Below are positions 29,720 to 43,044 of a DNA stretch of 64,000 nt, one piece after another. The stretch covers positions 6,262,001-6,326,000 of the forward strand of contig NC_057790.1 in the NCBI RefSeq assembly GCF_014905175.1. The letters are read 5' to 3'. Below the pieces are notes generated by a model. It did not search any database and was not told the DNA's origin. It worked only from the letters and a program-made list of their open reading frames with translations. The position numbers and the translations under genes were made by a program. Each line of letters opens with the position of its first letter. The first letter of the stretch is position 1. This stretch comes from Aphidius gifuensis (taxonomy: Eukaryota; Arthropoda; Insecta; Hymenoptera; Braconidae).

Positions 29720-31949
29720 TTAAAACAATGAACGTTCATCTAAACTTTGAAAATCTGATAGAACTTTAATTGGACTTTGTTCCATTTTTTGTGATTCCCT
29801 GCGAATGATATTTTTTTTTGATGATGTCTCTCGACGTACCAGAGGTTTCTTTTCTGGTGCTTTCATTTTCCAAACGACAATTGGTGTCTATAATAACAAA
29901 AAATTACAAAATAATTAGTCAACATAATCAAGATAATATACAAAAGATAATTAAACTTACATTTGTATCAGTTCTTGGATACTTTGTTGATGCAATGTAT
30001 GATGCTTTAACAGTATGTACAACAGCATTCATAAGATTTTTAGATGATTGAATAAGTGAAGTTGCTGAATCTAAACCAGATACAAAAAGTTCACCATTTA
30101 TACTTTGTACAACATCAGCTTTAACTTTACTTGTTATATTCATTTGATGACAATGAAAATATATTCTTTGTATATAACCCAATAAATCATTTTTAGTTGT
30201 ACTCTCTGGACAATTTTCAATAATTTGACTTATCAACTCATTTAATTTTGTTCCATTAACTGATATTTTTTTAGCTGCATTTATAATATCCATTGTTGTT
30301 TTAAGTGGTCCACAACCTCTTGTAAAATCAATCATTTCCATCATAATAATACACATTTTTTTAGCTAATAATATTATATCATTACCAGAATCATCCCATT
30401 TTTCAACTTCTTTATCAAATTTAATTTTTTCATTTTTAAAAAATTCAACTTCTTTTATTATTTTTTCTTTATCTTTATCATTCATTATTTTCATAACATC
30501 ACGAGCATTTTTAATACAACCAATATTTGGATATTCATCAATTAAATTATTTTCATTTGATTCAGAATTATTTAAATCAATATCATCATCATCATCTAAT
30601 TTATTCATCAATAATGCACGACGAATTTCATGTACACCATTATAAACAATATTTGATGAATCAATAAATAAATCTTCATCTTTTTTTTTATCATCTTGAC
30701 TCCTTATTTTATCAGCTGTAATATTATCAAGAGCTAATTTAACTCCTCTTAAAAATTTTGGCATTATTTTATCTTGAAGAACAACAACAGCATCAAGAAT
30801 TCTTTTTTTATAAATACTTGGTTGATACATTTCTTGTGTAACATGTCCATTAACAACATTAGAAACACGTCGTGAACGATTTAATATTGCATCAGATGAT
30901 AAAACAAATGCTAAACGATCATTTTTTTGTAATGCAATAACACAATTATTTATATCTTCAAGTATATGAGCCTCAGTGACACCAAGAAAATCATCAATTG
31001 TTGTTATATCATCAACAGCATCAATTAATATTTTAACTTGTTTTTCCCATGCTTTATGAAATACCTGCATATTTTCTTTTGCTGGTATTGAATTTGAATG
31101 TACAACTAAAATTTTAGCAGCATCAATTACTTTTGGATATAGTTTACTAATTTGTTCAATACAACAATTAACCATTTTAATACCATCAATATTTTCAGAC
31201 ATACAACAAGCAAGATGTCCAACTTCAATTAATTTAACAGCATGTTTTTCAAATGCAATTGATGCATCATTAAATTTATCCTCATCACCATTCTCTGCAG
31301 CAATTATCATGTCAAAAAGTGGTACACCAGTATCTAAAAAACTATCAGAAATATTATCAACAACAGCTTTACGTATATTATCACGAAGATCCCAAGTTTT
31401 TTTACTAATATCTTCAATAGCATTGTTTAAATTATCAGGTTGTTTTTTATCATTATTTGCATTATTTATATATTCAGTTAAAAGATTTTGTAATGCATTT
31501 TTAACAGCTTCACATCCTTCAATCATTTGATTACGTCTATTAATTCTTGTACCTGATGAATCACCAATATAAACAACTTGTGCAACAATATCATCAAGTT
31601 GTTCTTGTAAATTTGGTTTATCTTTTTCTAAATATTCATGAGTTGGTGATGATCTCAAGTATGTATTAACATCAAATTTCTCTAATGCATCAACAAGTTG
31701 ACCTGGTCTATCAACAGGTTTAACATGTTCTTTACTCAGCTTTCCTTCAGCAGCATTTTTAATATTATCAAGAGCTTCATTAAGTTCATCCAAAACATTG
31801 TCATATATTTTTTTAGCAACAGCCATATCTGGATGATTAACATATACTTTTGTTGATGACAATAAAAATGGTTGATTTTTTTTAATAACAGCACGTGCAC
31901 CAGCAATTTTATCACGTAATTCTGGATTTTTAATTTCACATTGACGCAT
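29720..31949 (-). CDS. Alpha-catenin-like protein lacking the N-terminal beta-catenin-binding region
   Basis: Two exons: 31949-29961 and 29887-29720, 718 aa. It aligns by motif to alpha-catenin from about residue 210 to the end: the middle domains (KTWDLRDNIRKAVVDNISDS, ENMQVFHKAWEKQVKILIDA, VDDITTIDDFLGVTEAHILE), the actin-binding domain (WDDSGNDIILLAKKMCIIMM, FTRGCGPLKTTMDIINAAKK, KNLMNAVVHTVKASYIASTK) and the terminal VVWKMKAPEKKPLVRRE. The first about 200 residues, which bind beta-catenin and mediate dimerisation, are absent: an in-frame TGA lies 9 nt before the ATG (31949), and no acceptor that avoids it was found. One intron near the 3' end is retained, so it is not a simple retrocopy. 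It is probably a divergent paralogue beside a full-length gene elsewhere. A mis-annotated N terminus remains possible. Confidence 0.8.
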
Positions 31950-33304
31950 GTTTTTAATTCATGGCTGTTATTTTTTGGCTGCATAATATCAAACCGGCAT
32001 TCAGCTGGAACCGGCAGCAATGCCGCCAGCAAACATGCATTGCAAGTATAACAGTGGGTTATCACGCTTTCAGCCTGATTTTGATTAACATTCAACATTT
32101 TAATGTGGACTTGTACATTTGATTTATTTTAATGTAATTTCATTTGGTTTGGTTTGTAATTTTTATTAAATTTATAAATATATTTATTATTTTTACCTCA
32201 GTTTCAATGTGAAATGACCACGTCACTTATTTTTTTTTTTCCAGGGAGTAAAATAAAATTTGACCAAGCACACTGACTCACAGTTTAATAATAAAATAAA
32301 ATTTTTTATTTGAGATAATATATTTTAACGAAAATTATATTTTATTTGATAAAACTTCATTTGTTTTTGACGATTTTCGTTGGAGTATTTTTATTGGAAA
32401 TTTTTTTGTTTTATTTTTTTTCCTAATTCTATTAGTCATTGATAAAAGTTATCACACATTGTCACACGTGGTAAAGGTTTACTTTAACAACATAAGACTA
32501 ATAATTTATGAAAAAAAAAAAAATAAATTTTCAATGTAATAAATATTTACTTGAGCAATTGCAATTAATTTATATTTTTTTTTTTGTTATTTCATTTTAA
32601 AAATATATTTCTATTATTTGTTATCCAATTAATATAATAAATAATTCAAAAATATTATTTTTTATTAAACTAAATAAAATTATTAATATTTAAATAATAT
32701 TATTTGCAACAAATTAACAAAATAATTTCGAGTGCAATGTCGCACAAATTTCTATGCTGTTTTTTCGAAACTCGGTTTTTTAAATAATCATAATAATAAA
32801 TTCATTACATTATTACATTATTCAACAATACTATTTGTTTATAAATAATATTATTAATTGCAATTAATCCCAACTTAGTTAATAAATTATAAATTAATCA
32901 GATGTAATGAGTTAATTGTTTGCAATCGCAATTGCAATAAAAATTTTTGTAATTTAATTGAGATCATTCATGGAATTCTTTAATTAAAAACTAATCAATG
33001 AAATAATTTATAATAATTTATAATAATAAATTATAAAAATAATTTATTATTTCTATCATCTGCTAATTATACAAGTCATTTTTTCGCGGGTAAAAATAAA
33101 AAACTAGGTTCTAGTGACACTAGGAAATTGGGGAAAATGGCCGCTAGAAAAATGGCTTTTTTTTTTTTGTTTTCATCATAATATAAACAACAATAATAAC
33201 AAATTCACAATCACTGTATTATAAGTTATAATTTATAACAAATTAATAAACATAAAAACAAATTAATATTTTTTAATTATAAAATTATAAATAAAGAGTG
33301 AACA
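31950..33304. other. Divergent upstream region of the alpha-catenin-like gene and PQBP1
   Basis: About 1.35 kb separates the two divergent starts. 31950-32100 is markedly less AT-rich (GGAACCGGCAGCAATGCCGC) and could be leader or promoter of the catenin-like gene; its 120-codon open frame at 32098-31736 overlaps the catenin frame and looks incidental. The 33060-33160 stretch includes ATGGCCGCTAG just upstream of PQBP1. The remainder is AT-rich. Confidence 0.45.
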
Positions 33305-34631
33305 ATGCCTCTTCCAGCTGCTTTATTAGCAAGGCTATCAAAAAGGGGTCTTATAAATCCATCAGATACTAAAAATGGTAAGTAACCTTTTATCACTCAA
33401 CTATCAACAAAAAAAAATACAATTGTTAAACACTAAGAACATACAAATAATAATATATTTATAATTATTTTAGAATCATCAAAAAAAGAGAGTAAAAAAC
33501 GTGTACATGAAGAAGTCATTGCTGAGGATTATGACACTGGAAAAGATGAAATTAGTGAAATAGATATATCTCAACAATTTATGGTAATGTATTATTATTT
33601 AATAATAATTAAATTAGTTAATTAATTAGTTGCTTGATTTTATAGGGACATGAAGGATGCCCAAATAAATATAACATTTATCATGATTGTACAAAAAAAT
33701 GCAAGGAACTTTGGGGTTCAGGTCATGCTCAACCATCAGAAAAATATTTAAAAATTCAAGCAAAATTATTGCAAAATTATCCATTACCTGAAACATGGAA
33801 AGCAGTTTATGATCCTGGATCGTAAGTAAATTTATTATTTATTTTAAATCAATTAAAAGTCTGTTGAATAATTTAATTTATAAATTTTTAGTGGTGTACA
33901 TTATTACTGGGATTGGTCATCAGATTTAGTATCTTGGTTTCCTCCTGGACATCAAAAATGTCAAATATCACAACCTGCATCTCAACTACGTGAAGAATTA
34001 AGTTGTAAGTTATTGATAATTAATATTTTAAAACAAATAATAATAATTTTTATATTTTAATTTAGTAAGAGCAAGTGATCAAGTTGATCAAGATGATAAT
34101 ATATCAAGTGACGAGAGTGGAAGTGATCAAGAATCCATGGAGGTAAATTAAAAATTTTAATACCAATCAATAATCATAAATTAATTAATGTTTTTAATTA
34201 ACAGGTTGATCAAGTAGAAAAACCAGAACCAAGAAAAGAACTTAAAATAACAGTACGTGAAAAATTTAAAACACCTGATGTTCGAAGACCACCAAGATCA
34301 GAAGAATCAAAAACCAAAAAAGACAGAACACTTGATCCAATGGATCCAGCATCATACAGTGATATACCAAGGTAAAAAATAAATAACAATCAACCAAAAA
34401 ACAACTCTAATATAATCTTAATTTTTATTCTTCTTCAGAGGTAAATGGTCTGATGGTTTATCACGTGATAATGAACCAAAAACAGGTGCAGATACAACAG
34501 CAAGTGGTCCACTATATCAAATGCGACCATATCCAAGTCCTGGTGCTGTTTTACGATCAAATAAAACAACAAAACCAGATGAAGAAACACCAATTAAATC
34601 AATTGTATCTTTTCCAGAAAAACCAGAATAA
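33305..34631 (+). CDS. PQBP1: Polyglutamine-binding protein 1 (spliceosome-associated)
   Basis: Seven exons: 33305-33377, 33474-33583, 33646-33821, 33892-34004, 34066-34142, 34205-34371 and 34439-34631, all in phase, 302 aa. A WW domain (LPETWKAVYDPGSGVHYYWD, about residues 108-138) sits after a Cys-containing GHEGCPNKYNIYHDC segment. A polar, Lys/Arg/Asp/Glu-rich central part follows. The C terminus carries the signature that binds the U5 15-kDa protein (KWSDGL, KTGADTTASGPLYQMRPYPS, PGAVLR). The family works in the nucleus in pre-mRNA splicing and has been linked to innate sensing in vertebrates. The start follows an AACA Kozak-like context. Confidence 0.95.
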
Positions 34632-36187
34632 TATATATTAAAATTAATTAATTAAATTAAAACCAAGAAAGATTTTTAAACAATAAAAAAACATGAAAAT
34701 TTTATCAATTTTTTTGCTCTTTTATGGTCCTTTAAGTATATAAATTTTAATGAATAAAAAGGTCATTGACAAGCATTGACATCTTGTTCTTATTTATGTC
34801 TTTCTTGTCATAATAATAATCATTAAATTTTTTATTCCAGTTGTATTTTTTTTAATGTCATAGTTGTGGTTCATCTTGACGCTGTAATCTGTATAGCGCT
34901 TCAATCGTTTGATTATCCCTTCTCTTATTTCTAAATAATAATAAAAAAAAACATTAATGTCGGTTGACGGGTGTCTCTGCACTTGTACACCCGTCGTTCA
35001 TTTACAACAAGAATTATAAAAAATTACATGTGTGTGTGTTAATCACAGATCACGGCTGTCCACCAAACATCAATAAGAATTTTATCAATATATTTTTACA
35101 CAAATAATACTACAAAAATTGCAATGAATAATAATAATAATATGTGTGTCATTTTGTATGTGTGTATGTTTTATTCTCAAAACAATTTTAAAAGCTGAGT
35201 GTGCAAAATAATAATAATAATAATTTGCAATTGGAGCAAAGGTAAAGAAATAATTAAAAAATATAAATAAATAAATAAACAAAAAAGGAAAGATTATTTT
35301 GTTCTATTGATAAATAATATGATGTTTTTAAAATATGGAAAAAAACAAATCGTGAAAGCGCGAAATTAAACGTGAGTATTATTTATAATTAAAAAAAAAA
35401 AAAAAAAAAAAAAATTGTTAGAATGGTGGATAAGTGGTACATATAAAGTTATGTTTTTGTCGTGAGAATTTATTTGTCTATAGTTTAATTTTTTTTATGG
35501 GATAATCGCGCTTTTCTCGCCACCCTCCGGCTTTTTTTTTTTTTTCTTTTATCCTTTATTTTCCATGAAAAGACACTGAGATATGTATTTATACCTCTGG
35601 GAACCTTTCACATGTTGAGAGAATGATGAAGAATATATAAAAAAAATGTTTGAAAAACGAGTTGAGAAGACATTCATGTCACCGAGTGAGTTTTCACGTT
35701 TAACTCATCCAATACTTGACATTTTCTCATTTTTTTTTTCGAAAAAAAAATCTAACGGATTATTTTCTATTTTTTTTTTTTTTTATTGTCACGGATGCGG
35801 AATTTTTTACTCAATTACGCCCATTTGATTGTGCTGATAGAAAGTTTACATATTGCTTAATAAATAAAAAATAATAATCAAGTTATTTTTTTATTCTACG
35901 TTTAAATTATGAGATTTTTTTCTACACACCTGCCTAAAGTAAAAAATAATTATTATCAAGTGTTATTGATTTTTATTAGTCACCCAAAAGTATCATCATT
36001 TTTTGGGGCTTCAAATGATACCTTAAAACAAAATATAATATTTACAATTTGAATTTAATACCTAATGTAAGGCTTGTAATAAAAACAAATAATTTTTATA
36101 TGTTTACATTGTTTCTATTAATATGTACACAGTGTTAATGTTGGCTTAAATTATTTCTACAGATTACTTCATAGAAATACTGTAATA
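34632..36187. other. Intergenic between PQBP1 and MAGI
   Basis: Contains the PQBP1 3' UTR, GT-rich repeats (35025-35040 and 35140-35170), an A run at 35391-35415, and pyrimidine tracts at 35515-35560. A pyrimidine-AG acceptor at 36161 (TTTCTACAG) suggests that MAGI's first coding exon is preceded by a noncoding exon. No other gene was recognised; short open frames look incidental. Confidence 0.45.
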
Positions 36188-39100
36188 ATGGCAAGCAAAA
36201 TTGACGATTCATTGTCAATTGACAATGTAACTGATGGTGAGTATTAATTTGATAATAAAAAAAAAATCTAAAATGATGATTAATCATTGCTAAAATTGAT
36301 AATGATTTGAATGATTTAGCTGGAAGTATGGACAAAGAAATGCTGACAATAAATGGCATTGATAATACAAACAATCATCGTGTACCACCAGCCTATCTTT
36401 ATACAACAAATTCTGATCAATGTAGTGATTTATCTGATCACAATAGACACAGTAATCATATGAGAAATAATCCAACAAGTGATATACAACTTGGACCATT
36501 ACCAACAAATTGGGAAAAAGCATATACTGATACTGGTGAAATATATTTTATTGATCATAATACTGGTACATCACATTGGCTTGATCCACGTTTATCAAAA
36601 TTTCAAAAACGTTCACTTGAAGAATGTCAAGATGATGAATTACCATATGGATGGGAAAAAATTGATGATCAATTATATGGTACATATTTTATTGATCATG
36701 TTAATCGTCGTACACAATATGAAAATCCTGTATTACAAGCTAAAAGAGCACAGTGTCATTTAATTGAACGTAAAAGTCCAAATTTTACACGTAATCCAAA
36801 AAAATTAAAAGGACAAAGAATACGTACAACATTATTAAAAGGTTCAAGAGGTCTTGGTTTTACAATTGTCGGTGGTGATGATACTGTTGATGAATTTTTA
36901 CAAATTAAAAGTGTTGCACCAAATGGACCAGCTTGGCTTGATGGAAAATTACAAACAGGTTATTAAATATATATATATATAATTTTATGTTAAATGATTG
37001 TATAACTTTGTCTTTTTTTCTATTTGTTATATAGGTGATGTATTGGTATATGTAAATGATACATGTGTATTAGGTTTTACACACAATGAAATGGTTAATG
37101 TATTCAAATCAATTGGAAGTGGTGAAACAGTTACATTGGAAATATGTCGTGGTTATTCATTACCATTTGATCCAAATGATCCAAATAATGAAGTTGTTAC
37201 AACAATTGCTGTATCTCCACCAGGTGAGAATAATGATGTTAATCATATACATGATAATATCAAAAATATAATACCTATTTCAACAGAAACAATGATGACT
37301 GATGAACATCCAAATTTATATATGGATCTTGATAGAAATATACAAAATAATAATAGAAGATTTGGCTTTATGGATAATTCATTTTTACCAGTACATTTAC
37401 ATAATAATAATATAAATAATAATGTAAATAATAATAATCATGTTGATAATTTAACAACAACATCTGTTAATTCAATGCCTGATCTTTGTATATCTGATAA
37501 AATAAGTACAATTAAAAGACCAAATAGTACTGATATATTATTATCAGATAATACTGATTTTCATGATCATCAACAACAACAAAAAATATTATCATCATCA
37601 TTAACAACAACAACAACAACATCATCAACATCAATAACAAATAATTTATCAACAACTGAATATTTTAATATATCAATTGTAAAAGGTAGTATGGGTTTTG
37701 GTTTTACAATTGCTGATTCATCATATGGACAAAAAGTTAAAAAAATATTAGATAGACAACGTTGTAAAAATTTACTTGAAGGTGATATATTAATTAGTAT
37801 TAATGATATTAATGTTAAAAATATGTGTCATTTAGAAGTTGTACAAGTACTTAAAGATTATTCAACAAATCAAGAAGCAATGATACATGTACAACGTACA
37901 AATAACAATAATAACAACAATAATTCAGCTATAAATAATAATAACAATACAACAAATGATAATAAAAATGATAAACCACAACAACAACAAGATTTTTATC
38001 GTAGTAAAACACCAACAGCTGATATTTATAGTACTCAATCTAAAACAATAATACCAAGTAGATCAAAAACACCATTAATTGATACAAGAAATTGTACAAA
38101 ATCATCAATTGATTGTATTGAAAAATCCGATTGGCAGTTGAGTACAAATGATACAAGTGATAATATGTGTAAATATCAACAAGAATATAATCATGAAATG
38201 TATTATAATGATCCATATAAAAATAATATAACAAATATACCAGATAATTTTGGCAGAATGACACTTGATGATAATTCATTGAGAAATCATAAAAAATATG
38301 ATTCTAAAAATGACATGTATAGTATTGATGATGTACGTTATGAACAACAAATGATTAAACAAGATGATAATATACATAATGATATTTATAAAGATATTTA
38401 TTCAACTAAAATACAATCACAAGATTATGCAACTTATGGAATGACACAAGAACAAAATATTGATACAAATGAAATTTGGAATAAACAAAAAGAAACAACT
38501 AGTTTTGAACATGAACAACCACATTCAAGTTCATTTACAAGGTAATTAAATATTTAAAATAATAAATTATATTTTATTTTGTTATTTATTCATTTTTTTT
38601 TTTTCAAATAGATATCATCAATATGGTGCAGAAATGGTTTGTCCAACAATTCCAGATTTTGAATGGATTGAAACACTTGTTACTTTAATGAGACAAAATA
38701 CTGGATTTGGATTTAGAATTGTTGGTGGTACTGAAGAAAGATCTCAGGTTAGTTGTATTTTATAAATAATATAATAATAAACCATTATTAAAATTGAAAT
38801 AATAATATAATTGAGCTCAATTAAATAAATGGTTAATTAAAAAAAAAAATTGTAAATTTGATATATAAATGATAAAATGGTCAGCAGGTTTCAGTTGGTC
38901 TTATTGTACCAGGAGGAGCTGCTGATATTGATAATAGATTAAATACTGGTGATTTAATAATGTCAGTTGATGGTGAAAGTGTTATGAATTCATCACATCA
39001 TCATGTTGTACAATTAATGATTGCTGCTGCTCAAAATGGACAAGTTACACTTGGTATACGTAGACGTATTAATGCACAAGATCATCATCATAATAATCAT

Positions 39101-39953
39101 CATCAAGATAATCATTTATCATCATATAATAGACAATTAAATCAAATGAATATACAATATCCATATGATGTAACTGTTACAAGAATGGAAAATGAAGGTT
39201 TTGGATTTGTAATAATATCATCAGTTAATAAAGCTGGTTCAACAATTGGTAGAATAATTGAAGGTTCACCTGCTGAAAGATGTGCAAGACTTAATGTTGG
39301 TGATCATATACTTGCTGTTAATCATGTTGATATAACAAATGTTTGTCATAAAGATATTGTTAATTTAATTAAAGATTCTGGTTATTCTGTAACATTAACT
39401 ATTGGTTATCCAATTGATGACTGTAGTAGTACCACGTCAATGTCACAAAAGGTTTGTTTTTTTAAAGTTTATTAATTATTTAATTTTGCTATTAGACAAT
39501 CTTTTTTTAAATGTTTGAATCTTTGACAGGATGAATCAACTGGTGATGGTGATGGAGGACAATATCATGCTGTTGAATTAACTCGTGGTACTCGAGGATT
39601 TGGTTTTAGTATACGTGGTGGTCGTGAATTTGAATATATGCCACTTTTTGTACTTAATATTGCTGATAATGGACCAGCATCAATTGACAATAGACTTCGA
39701 GTAAATATTTAATCAAATTATTATTATAAAATCAAATAATACAATTATTTTAACTATTTTTTTTGTTGTTTATTTGTAGATTGGCGATCAAATTATTGAA
39801 ATTAACGGTATTAATACAAAAAATATGACTCATGCTGAAGCTATTGCTATAATCCGTAATGGTGGACCATCTGTGAGACTTTTAGTTCGACGTGGATGCC
39901 AAATGCCAAGGGCGGTAGGTGAACCATCACACCTCTACGATATGAATATATAA
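36188..39953 (+). CDS. Magi: MAGI-type scaffold (two WW and five PDZ domains, no guanylate-kinase domain)
   Basis: Seven exons: 36188-36236, 36320-36958, 37035-38541, 38612-38747, 38888-39451, 39530-39700 and 39780-39953, 1079 aa. Domain order: WW1 (about 74-106, LPTNWEKAYTDTGEIYFIDH), WW2 (about 124-154), PDZ1 (about 184-265, GSRGLGFTIVGGDD), a long Asn-rich linker, PDZ2 (about 439-520, GSMGFGFTI), PDZ3 (about 750-840, NTGFGFRIVGG), PDZ4 (about 870-953, EGFGFVI) and PDZ5 (about 974-1055, TRGFGFSIRGG). Vertebrate MAGI proteins carry an N-terminal PDZ0 and guanylate-kinase domain; the fly orthologue lacks the kinase-like domain, and so does this one. It organises adherens-junction proteins such as the polarity factor Bazooka and Ras-pathway members in flies. 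The His/Asn/Gln runs between domains are typical of this genome. Confidence 0.92.
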
Positions 39954-42900
39954 AAACCAGTACATAAAAAATAATGAATAACAAACTAACGGAATTTTTT
40001 TTATCATTATTTTTTTTACTAACATTTTTTTATGATTGCTCACAAACTTGCTTATTTTTTTTTTTTTTATAAATATATGTATTTTTTTATTTTATAATTC
40101 CGGTAAAAATACTAATGAGCATTAGAATTTAGCCGAAATTTTTTTAGCTTTTACTGTGCACAATATACAAAATAAAAATAAATTCAACAAATATTTTTTA
40201 TATATTTACAAATAAACATTGACTATTTTTATGTGCACAGTGAAAAATTTTAACATTATTTAAATTTTTATGAGCGCAAATACATCAAGCAATTATCCAA
40301 AAAATAATTAGAATAATTTACAATATAATTAATCATTTAATGATTTTTGTTTGTTTGTTTTTTAATGATAATTATTATAGTACTTAACAATAATAATTTT
40401 TAACAAGTGTGGCCTTGGAGAGTGAACGAATCTCTTGATTAAAAAAAAAATTAACTCATCTATTAATAATAATAATAACTTGAATATATTAATCAAAATA
40501 GAATTTATATAAATATAGAAATAAAATTTACTCTTTTTTTTTTTTATTAATGAGACTCGTGAGATATTTAAAAAAATAAATTTTTTAATCAGTTTGTAGC
40601 ATTTGTATTTAACACGAAAAATAATCATTGATTGTTCAGCTTGTTCAGTGAGATTTTTCTTTTGAAAATTAATAAAATTTGTGCCTTGCACGTGATGAAT
40701 GAACAATGGTTTTATGTCAATATTTGATAATTGACATTTATTATAGAGTGATTCAATAATCGATGATGACACCAGTGAGAATACACAAAATAATTCGAAA
40801 CGTAATTCATTAATTTGTTGCTGTAACTCGGAAGAAAAAAAAAATATCAATCATGAAATTGTTTACGATTAAAATTAAAGTATAAAATTAAATAAAGATA
40901 TTAAAATGTGCCTTGATATAAAATAACAAAAAGCATCGAAATAATATTACGAAAAAAACACGAAATTTCTAAAGTTAAAAATTGATAAATTATATATATT
41001 TTTATCATATAAAAAAAATATAATTAAGTTTTTCAGTTAACCAAAGAAGAGATTGTCCTTGTTCATTGCTATTATATCAAGCCAATAACGGAATAAAATT
41101 TATAATCAGTTAAATTTTATAATAAAATAAATCAGCTTATGTAAAAACACAATTCCAAGGAGTGGTAGCTAAAAAAAAAAAAATATTTTTATATATCTTT
41201 AGATTTAGATTAGCCATTGATTTATAAATCGTGACGATTTTTTTTTTTTTTTTTGAATCTCAATGTTGACTACTTACATCTAAATAACTATTTTTTATAT
41301 AAATTTAAAATATCACAATTTATAAATTTTTTACTGTGTCATTTCACGAATAATTTTTATCTACAAAAAATTGCGTTTACAAAAATTTGTTTTTTAAAAA
41401 AATCTATAAAACATTGTAAATACATTTTTGATAATATTAATTTGTTAAATTAAATTTAACAAATTAACATGTATTTATAATAGTAACATATTTTTATAAA
41501 AATTATCTTGCCTATCAGTCTTCCAATTGGATTTGACTTAACGACTGCATTTTTATTGTATTTAAATAATTGTTTTTTTTTTTAATTTAATTTTAGTTTA
41601 TAAAAAAAAACAGAATAAAATTTATTTTACATTTATTTTTAAAATGTATAATACATCAATTAATAATAATGATGATAATTATAATTATGTGTTGAAAAAA
41701 TAGTCACATAGATATTGTTAAATGATAATTATCATCATTTTTATAATAAATTTTGTAAATCATAATTGTATACATTTTGTTGAACTATGTAATAAAAATC
41801 CTATTATAAAAAGGACACTTGACTGCTTTTTATTCGTGATATCACATATGTGATTGATCGAAATTTTTTTAGCATTTGTTTATAACTAATATTTTATTAT
41901 TTTCTCTCTCATACTAATACGTTGCTACGGGTTGTTGCATGGTTGTTATATTTGTTCATTTTCGAAAATTAATTTATTTGAGTTGTGTCGTTCCTAGATC
42001 AAAAGTCATATTACAGCTCTTCATTAAGTTTATCAAAAACCTCATCGTATTTATTAATATTACTCAGTTAAAATAATATATAGATTTAAATATTGTATAA
42101 AGTATAAATATTTATATAAATGAGTAAACAAGTTGAAAAAGTTAGTGTGTGGTTGCTACGTACGATTGCTAATCATATTTTTTCATCAAAAGTAATAATA
42201 CAATTGACTTTATAAAAAGCTGCAATATGACTTTAATATAATTTGATTGAACAACAACACAACTAGAAGATTTAATAATTGTTTATAATTAGATCAAATG
42301 ATATTTTTATTCATTAGATTGATAATTAATACTTCAAATAAATATAGTAATTCATGGAAATGACAGATAAGAAAAGTACTTCACGTGATGAATAAAAATT
42401 ATAATTCTATGTATTGAAATATAATAAAATTTGAAATAAAAATTATTATTCTTTGTATTGAATAAAAAAATTAACATTCAAATGATAAAGTCTGCCAATT
42501 TTCGTCTACCATTATATTTTCTTTGAGATTGTTTGAATTATTTTTTGGAAAATATAATAATAAATTATTTTTTTGAACCTAATCTATTGTATTATTTATA
42601 TAATTGCTTCTTCTTTAATCAAAAAAATAAGCATCACAATTTGTCATTAATTACAATTAAAATTTTATTTACCAGTTTTTGTACTGTCAATTATGTGATA
42701 ATAAAAATTATACAATCATTAAATAATAAAGAAAGTGTGTGTCAAAATGTTGAAACTATTGATCAATTTCATACTCGAGATATGTGTTGTGTTACATGAA
42801 ATTACATAAAAAAAACTTCAGTGTAAACACCCAACTTCATGATATACTTCAAATAAATAATACGAAAAAATATGATTTATACAAAAAAAAAAAAAACATG

Positions 42901-43044
42901 CAAACACACATTTGGTCTCGTTAAAAGAAAAAAAAAACAACACATTTAATTGTCAAGTAATTCATAAAAATTGAATTTATTTATTAATTTTATAGTCAAT
43001 AACTTTTAATAAAAATTTTAAGAAATAATAAGAAGCTAAATTAT
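39954..43044. other. Intergenic, AT-rich, between MAGI and SNW1
   Basis: About 3.1 kb. It includes the MAGI 3' UTR, an inverted repeat at 40153-40246 (CTGTGCACA arms), a near-perfect palindrome at 41437-41467 and a small inverted repeat at 41669-41740 (AATGATGATAATTAT arms). Open frames at 40362-40850 and 42533-42799 are AT-driven; I see no conserved domain in them. No gene recognised. Confidence 0.45.

Noticed and set aside
31736..32098. 120-codon open frame overlapping the start of the alpha-catenin-like gene
   Set aside because: It runs in a different frame over the catenin coding region. I considered it as a missing N terminus, but it does not resemble alpha-catenin and would need a frameshift.
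34794..34982. 62-codon minus-strand open frame after PQBP1
   Set aside because: No motif, no splice partner and no start context. Overlaps the PQBP1 3' flank.
40362..40850. 162-codon minus-strand open frame downstream of MAGI
   Set aside because: Composition follows the AT background (Phe/Leu/Ile/Lys/Asn runs), there are no domain motifs, and no convincing splice partners or conserved phrase could be seen.
41437..41467. Near-perfect palindrome TTAATTTGTTAAATT with its reverse complement
   Set aside because: Built almost only of A and T in an AT-rich spacer. It can arise by chance and has no neighbouring feature to support a function.
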